64,000 nucleotides of DNA from Acidobacteriota bacterium. Its GTDB lineage: Bacteria > Acidobacteriota > Vicinamibacteria > Vicinamibacterales > CAVVIG01. Shown piece by piece: positions 60,859 to 64,000 of the stretch. Within the stretch, counting starts at the first letter, position 1. The number at the start of each line of letters is the position of its first letter. A program made the position numbers and the translations under genes. The stretch is from the NCBI GenBank assembly GCA_003222395.1, contig QHWB01000042.1, positions 62,001 to 126,000 on the forward strand. Reading direction: 5' to 3'. The notes beneath the pieces are model-generated. The model saw only the letters and a program-made list of their open reading frames with translations, did not search any database and was not told the origin of the DNA.

Positions 60859-61746
60859 ATGTTGATGGCGACACGCACTGGTGTCCTGTTAATGGCGCAC
60901 GGCACTCCCGCCTCGATGGACGAGATGCCGGAGTACCTGAAGCTCGTTCGCGGCGGCCGTCCGGCGTCCGATGAACTCGTCGCCGAGATGCGGCACAACT
61001 ACCAGGCGATCGGAGGCCGGTCGCCGCTGACCGACATCACGCAGGCGCAGGCCGATGCGCTGCAGGCGCGTCTCGGTCGCGAGGTTCCGGTTGCGGTCGG
61101 CATGCGCAACTGGACGCCGTTGATCAACGACGCGCTCGCCGGGCTCGCTCGGGCCGGCGTGACGCGGGCGATTGGCATTCCGCTCGCGCCGCAGTTTTCG
61201 ACGCTCAGCGTGCAGAAGTACATCGACGCCGCGACTGCTGCCCTTCCGGCCGGAATGACATTCGAGGCCGTCGAGTCGTTCCACGCACATCCGCTGCTGC
61301 TCGACGCGTTCGCCGAGCGAGTGCGCGCGGCGGCGCCCAAATCCGACGAGCTCGTCGTGTTCACCGCGCACAGCCTGCCGAAACGCGTCATCGACGCCGG
61401 CGACCCGTATGCCGATGAAGTGGCGGCCACCGCGCAAGGCGTCGCCGCGCGGACAGGGCTGAGCAGATACGAATGCGCTTACCAGAGCGCGGGACGGACG
61501 CCGGAGCCGTGGATTGGTCCGGATCTGTCGGAACTGATCGACGAGCAGTCAGGCAAGGGCGTCCGCAAGTTTCTGGTCGTGCCAATCGGCTTCGTCTGCG
61601 ATCACACGGAGATCCTGTTCGACGTCGACGTCCAGGCGGCGCGTACGGCGCGCGAGTTCTCGACATCGCTCCGACGAACCGAATCGCTGAACACGTCGCC
61701 CACGTTTATCGCTATGCTGGAACAGCTAGTGAGACAGTGGCTGTGA
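60859..61746 (+). CDS. hemH: Ferrochelatase (proto- or coproporphyrin)
   Basis: A 295-residue chelatase that inserts Fe2+ into a porphyrin. The catalytic His region is VFTAHSLPKR and the conserved acidic site is VCDHTEILFDVD. LLMAHGTPAS opens the fold. It lacks the C-terminal Fe-S extension of animal enzymes. Because hemY rather than hemN/hemG genes adjoins, it could act in either the protoporphyrin or the coproporphyrin branch; sequence reading alone does not decide. It lies between hemE and hemY. Confidence 0.92.
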   Translation: MLMATRTGVLLMAHGTPASMDEMPEYLKLVRGGRPASDELVAEMRHNYQAIGGRSPLTDITQAQADALQARLGREVPVAVGMRNWTPLINDALAGLARAGVTRAIGIPLAPQFSTLSVQKYIDAATAALPAGMTFEAVESFHAHPLLLDAFAERVRAAAPKSDELVVFTAHSLPKRVIDAGDPYADEVAATAQGVAARTGLSRYECAYQSAGRTPEPWIGPDLSELIDEQSGKGVRKFLVVPIGFVCDHTEILFDVDVQAARTAREFSTSLRRTESLNTSPTFIAMLEQLVRQWL

Positions 61747-61749
61747 CGT

Positions 61750-61890
61750 TCTGTTCTACATACACGCGACGGCTACAGCCCGAGCGTGTCTGCGCGTCAC
61801 AGCCTTGGGCTGTTGCGAGGCGCGCACGCGCCGAGCAACCGCGCCGGAGTGGGGCCCCGGCGCGAGTAGGCAATGATGGGGCCCCACGCG
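61750..61890. repeat. Mixed palindromic repeats between hemH and hemY
   Basis: It contains GGCTACAGCCC, CAGCCTTGGGCTG and the hairpin CGCGCCGG-AGTGGGGCC-CCGGCGCG (61841-61865), then GATGGGGCCCCACGCG. The GTGGGGCCCC core is shared with 27416-27424 and 60831-60842. No gene in this 152-bp gap. Confidence 0.75.
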
Positions 61891-61898
61891 AATAAGAA

Positions 61899-63311
61899 AT
61901 GTTAGATTGCGTCATCGTCGGCGGCGGCATCGCCGGCCTCGCCTCGGCATACGAGCTGTCGCGACGCGGAGTGTCGTTCGTGCTGCTCGAACGAGCGGCG
62001 CGGGCCGGCGGAGTCATCCTCAGCGAAGAAATCGACGGGTTCGTGATCGACGGCGGACCTGACGCGCTCCTGATTCAGAAACCCGACGGGATCAAGCTGT
62101 GCGAAGAGCTCGGCCTCGGCGATCGACTCGTGTCGACGAAGCCGCCGCGTCTTGCGTACATCCAACGCGGCGGACAGCTGCATGCGCTGCCGGCCGCGTC
62201 GGTGCTGGGGATTCCGACGCGCGTCGGACCGTTCGTCTCGACGCGTCTGTTCTCGTGGCTCGGCAAGCTTCGAATGGGCGCCGAGCTGTTCGTGCCGGCA
62301 CGGCGAGATGAAGGTGATGAATCGATCGGGTCCTTCATGACGCGGCGCTTCGGCCGCGAAGCAACCACGTATCTCGCGGAGCCGCTGCTGGCCGGCATCC
62401 ACGCCGGCGACGTGGATCGACTCTCCATTCGCGCGCTCTTTCCGCGATTCGTGGAGGCCGAGCGGACGCACGGCAGCCTGTTGAAGGCATTCCGCTCCAA
62501 TCCGAATCCCGCCAGTCCTGCGAATCCCGAATCCCAAATCCCGAATCCCGGGAAAGGCAACGGCGCGTTCAAATCGCTCGCCGGCGGCCTTTCGGAGCTC
62601 ATTCGTGCGCTCGTCTCGGTCCTTCCGTCCGGATCGATCTGTTTGAACTCGACCGTGTCGCGAATCACGGAGCAGCGCGAACACGGATCGTTTCGCGTCG
62701 AGCGCGCGAGCGGCGATGCGATCGCGGCGCGTGCGGTCGTCATCGCGACGCCGGCCTATGCGACCTCATCGCTGACGCGAGAGTTGGACGGCGAGATTTC
62801 GGGCATCTTCAGCGAAATCCGGTATGCGTCCGCCGCCACCATCGTGCTCGCGTTTCCGCGCCGGGCGGTGGCGCATCCGCTGAACGGATCCGGGTTCGTC
62901 GTGCCGCGTGTGGAGAACACAGGCATCATGGCGGCATCGTGGCTGTCGTCGAAGTGGCCCGACCGCGCCCCGGACGACAAGGTGTTGCTGCGGACGTTCG
63001 TCGGCGGCGCGCGCGACCCGAAGGCGCTCGAGGAGTCGGACGCCGAGCTGGTGTCGCGCTCGATGCGCGCGCTTCGTCCGCTGCTCGGAATCACCGGCGA
63101 GCCGCTGCTCTCGCGCGTCTACCGCTGGGATCGCGCCAACGCGCAGCACGAGGTGGGACATCTGGATCGCGTGGCGGCGATCGAGCGCGCGTTGACGCAT
63201 CATCCCGGATTGTTCGTCACCGGCAGCGGATTCCGCGGCACCGGCATTCCCGACTGCGTGGCCGACGGGCGTGCAACCGGTAAGCAGCTTGCCGAATGGC
63301 TCCGCGCCTGA
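61899..63311 (+). CDS. hemY: Porphyrinogen oxidase HemY/HemG-type (oxygen-dependent)
   Basis: A 470-residue FAD enzyme that oxidises protoporphyrinogen IX (or coproporphyrinogen III) by six electrons. The FAD site is IVGGGIAGLASAYELSRRG. GGPDALLIQKP and AEPLLAGIHAGDVDRLS are family motifs, and the C-terminal FAD loop is FVTGSGFRGTGIPDCVADG. Residues ~200-219 are a repeat-encoded SNPNPASPANPESQIPNP insertion. The 3' end overlaps the exported methyltransferase by 16 nt. Confidence 0.93.
   Translation: MLDCVIVGGGIAGLASAYELSRRGVSFVLLERAARAGGVILSEEIDGFVIDGGPDALLIQKPDGIKLCEELGLGDRLVSTKPPRLAYIQRGGQLHALPAASVLGIPTRVGPFVSTRLFSWLGKLRMGAELFVPARRDEGDESIGSFMTRRFGREATTYLAEPLLAGIHAGDVDRLSIRALFPRFVEAERTHGSLLKAFRSNPNPASPANPESQIPNPGKGNGAFKSLAGGLSELIRALVSVLPSGSICLNSTVSRITEQREHGSFRVERASGDAIAARAVVIATPAYATSSLTRELDGEISGIFSEIRYASAATIVLAFPRRAVAHPLNGSGFVVPRVENTGIMAASWLSSKWPDRAPDDKVLLRTFVGGARDPKALEESDAELVSRSMRALRPLLGITGEPLLSRVYRWDRANAQHEVGHLDRVAAIERALTHHPGLFVTGSGFRGTGIPDCVADGRATGKQLAEWLRA
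62495..62556. repeat. GAATCCC iterated repeat inside hemY
   Basis: Five imperfect copies of (C)GAATCCC with AATCCCAAATCCCGAATCCC at the core are translated as a Pro/Asn/Ser-rich loop. The frame is kept. The words do not occur elsewhere in the window but are the same class of sequence. Confidence 0.8.
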
Positions 63312-63922
63312 TTTCCGCTCTCGCGATCGCCGTCGCTCTTGCCGCTTCGGTGCAATCCACGGTGGCGCAGACGGCGCAGCAGCAGTCGGTGCTCCAGCAA
63401 ATCCGGCAACTCGATCGGGATCAGCTCTCGGTCTCCGAAGAGGACGGCCGGTTCCTCCGCGTGACGGTCGTCTCGTCCGGCGCCCGGCGCGCGCTCGAAA
63501 TCGGCGGCGCGTACGGTTACAGCGCCATCTGGATAGGGCTCGGGCTGCGCGAAACCGGCGGTCGTCTCACCAGCATCGAATACGACCCGGCGCGCGCGAA
63601 GATCGCAGCCGACAACATCCGGCGCGCCGGCCTCTCGGACGTCGTCACCGTCATCTCCGGCGACGCGTTTCAACAGATTCCCAAGCTCGAAGGGCCGTTC
63701 GATTTCGTCTTCCTCGACGCCTGGAAGCGCGACTACAAGCGCTTCCTGGACCTGGTGCTGCCGCGCATGCCGCCGCGCGGCGTGCTCGTCGCGCACAACG
63801 TCGTCAACAAGCGCGCCGAGATGGGCGACTTTCTCGACGCCATCTTGCAGAGTCCCGAGCTCGTCTCCACCATCGTCTCGCCGTCGGGCGAAGGCATGTC
63901 GGTGTCGGTGAAGCTCCGGTGA
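63296..63922 (+). CDS. Exported class I O-methyltransferase-like protein
   Basis: A 208-residue protein with a signal peptide (LISALAIAVALAASVQSTVAQ), followed by a catechol-O-methyltransferase-type SAM domain: ALEIGGAYGYSAIWIG (motif I), LTSIEYDPARAKIAADN, FDFVFLDAWKRDYKRF and HNVVNKRAEM (metal-site-like Asp and Asn). SAM is cytoplasmic, so an exported methyltransferase is odd: it could be membrane-held, non-catalytic or bind another ligand. It overlaps hemY by 16 nt and arginase by 4 nt. Confidence 0.82.
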   Translation: MAPRLISALAIAVALAASVQSTVAQTAQQQSVLQQIRQLDRDQLSVSEEDGRFLRVTVVSSGARRALEIGGAYGYSAIWIGLGLRETGGRLTSIEYDPARAKIAADNIRRAGLSDVVTVISGDAFQQIPKLEGPFDFVFLDAWKRDYKRFLDLVLPRMPPRGVLVAHNVVNKRAEMGDFLDAILQSPELVSTIVSPSGEGMSVSVKLR

Positions 63923-64000
63923 AAGCCGTCCACATCATCGGCGTGCCGCTGGATCTCGGCGGCAACCGCCGCGGCGTCGACATGGGACCGTCCGCGCTCC
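63919..64000 (+). CDS. Arginase (ureohydrolase family), 3' truncated
   Basis: Only the first 27 codons are in the window. GTG 63919 overlaps the preceding stop (GTGA). The reading HIIGVPLDLGGNRRGVDMGP is the typical arginase N-terminus and sets it apart from agmatinase. The rest, including the Mn-binding His/Asp residues, is outside. It is translationally coupled to the exported methyltransferase. Confidence 0.8.
   Translation, partial: MKAVHIIGVPLDLGGNRRGVDMGPSAL

Overview
The window is GC-rich, densely coded DNA from a diderm bacterium. Several traits together suggest Acidobacteriota, most likely class Vicinamibacteria; this is inferred from gene content and no search was run. The traits are four full-length Oar-type TonB-dependent receptors with an N-terminal carboxypeptidase-regulatory domain and no SusD partner, a VWFA-related protein of the type common in Acidobacteria, 'sulfatase'-TPR fusions, a bactofilin, and heavy use of GTG/TTG starts. 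I see no phage, insertion sequence, CRISPR array, tRNA or rRNA.

Layout. 1-5946 (+): the end of a membrane-anchored HtrA-like protease, then an exopolysaccharide block of two glycosyltransferases, a polyprenyl-phosphate sugar phosphotransferase and a UDP-glucuronate decarboxylase. 5956-12222: an Oar-type receptor, a DUF2277 protein, EttA, DinB and a small protein. 12449-19887 (-): a tight seven-gene run (acyl-CoA dehydrogenase, glpX, MFS transporter, tsaC, hflX, TPR/SLH lipoprotein, pgsA), mostly with overlapping starts and stops. 20007-22147 (-): SAM hydrolase, methyltransferase, bactofilin. 22301-24572 (+): cysteine desulfurase and mnmA, a sulfur-relay pair. 24579-27336 (-): glgA-trxA-trxB, coupled by 1-nt overlaps. 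27403-40951: three paralogous 'sulfatase'-TPR proteins interleaved with two receptors and the C-terminal remnant of a third. 41029-44959: FdhE, a D-Ala-D-Ala carboxypeptidase, a membrane protein and an M20 peptidase. 45154-54519 (+): two more receptors and a fused MFS/spermidine-synthase-like/TPR protein. 54655-59075: a solitary DNA methyltransferase, then a minus-strand operon (PD...ExE-like protein, Arg-rich protein, TVP38, VWFA protein). 59201-64000 (+): a lone receiver domain, hemE, hemH, hemY, an exported O-methyltransferase and the start of arginase.

The most unusual signal is not a gene. The window is sprinkled with composite palindromic micro-repeats built by iterating 6-17 bp words. 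Different families occupy different gaps, and the same kind of sequence also sits in frame inside or at the ends of at least seven proteins. One case is a two-hairpin insertion in a 'sulfatase' that is absent from its two paralogues in the same window; another is in the haem enzyme HemY. This resembles the in-frame palindromic elements of Rickettsia, but the sequences are different. A second theme is that all three 'sulfatases' carry Thr where sulfatases carry the formylglycine Cys/Ser, in a context that looks like nucleotide pyrophosphatase/phosphodiesterases. Their annotation as sulfatases is therefore doubtful.
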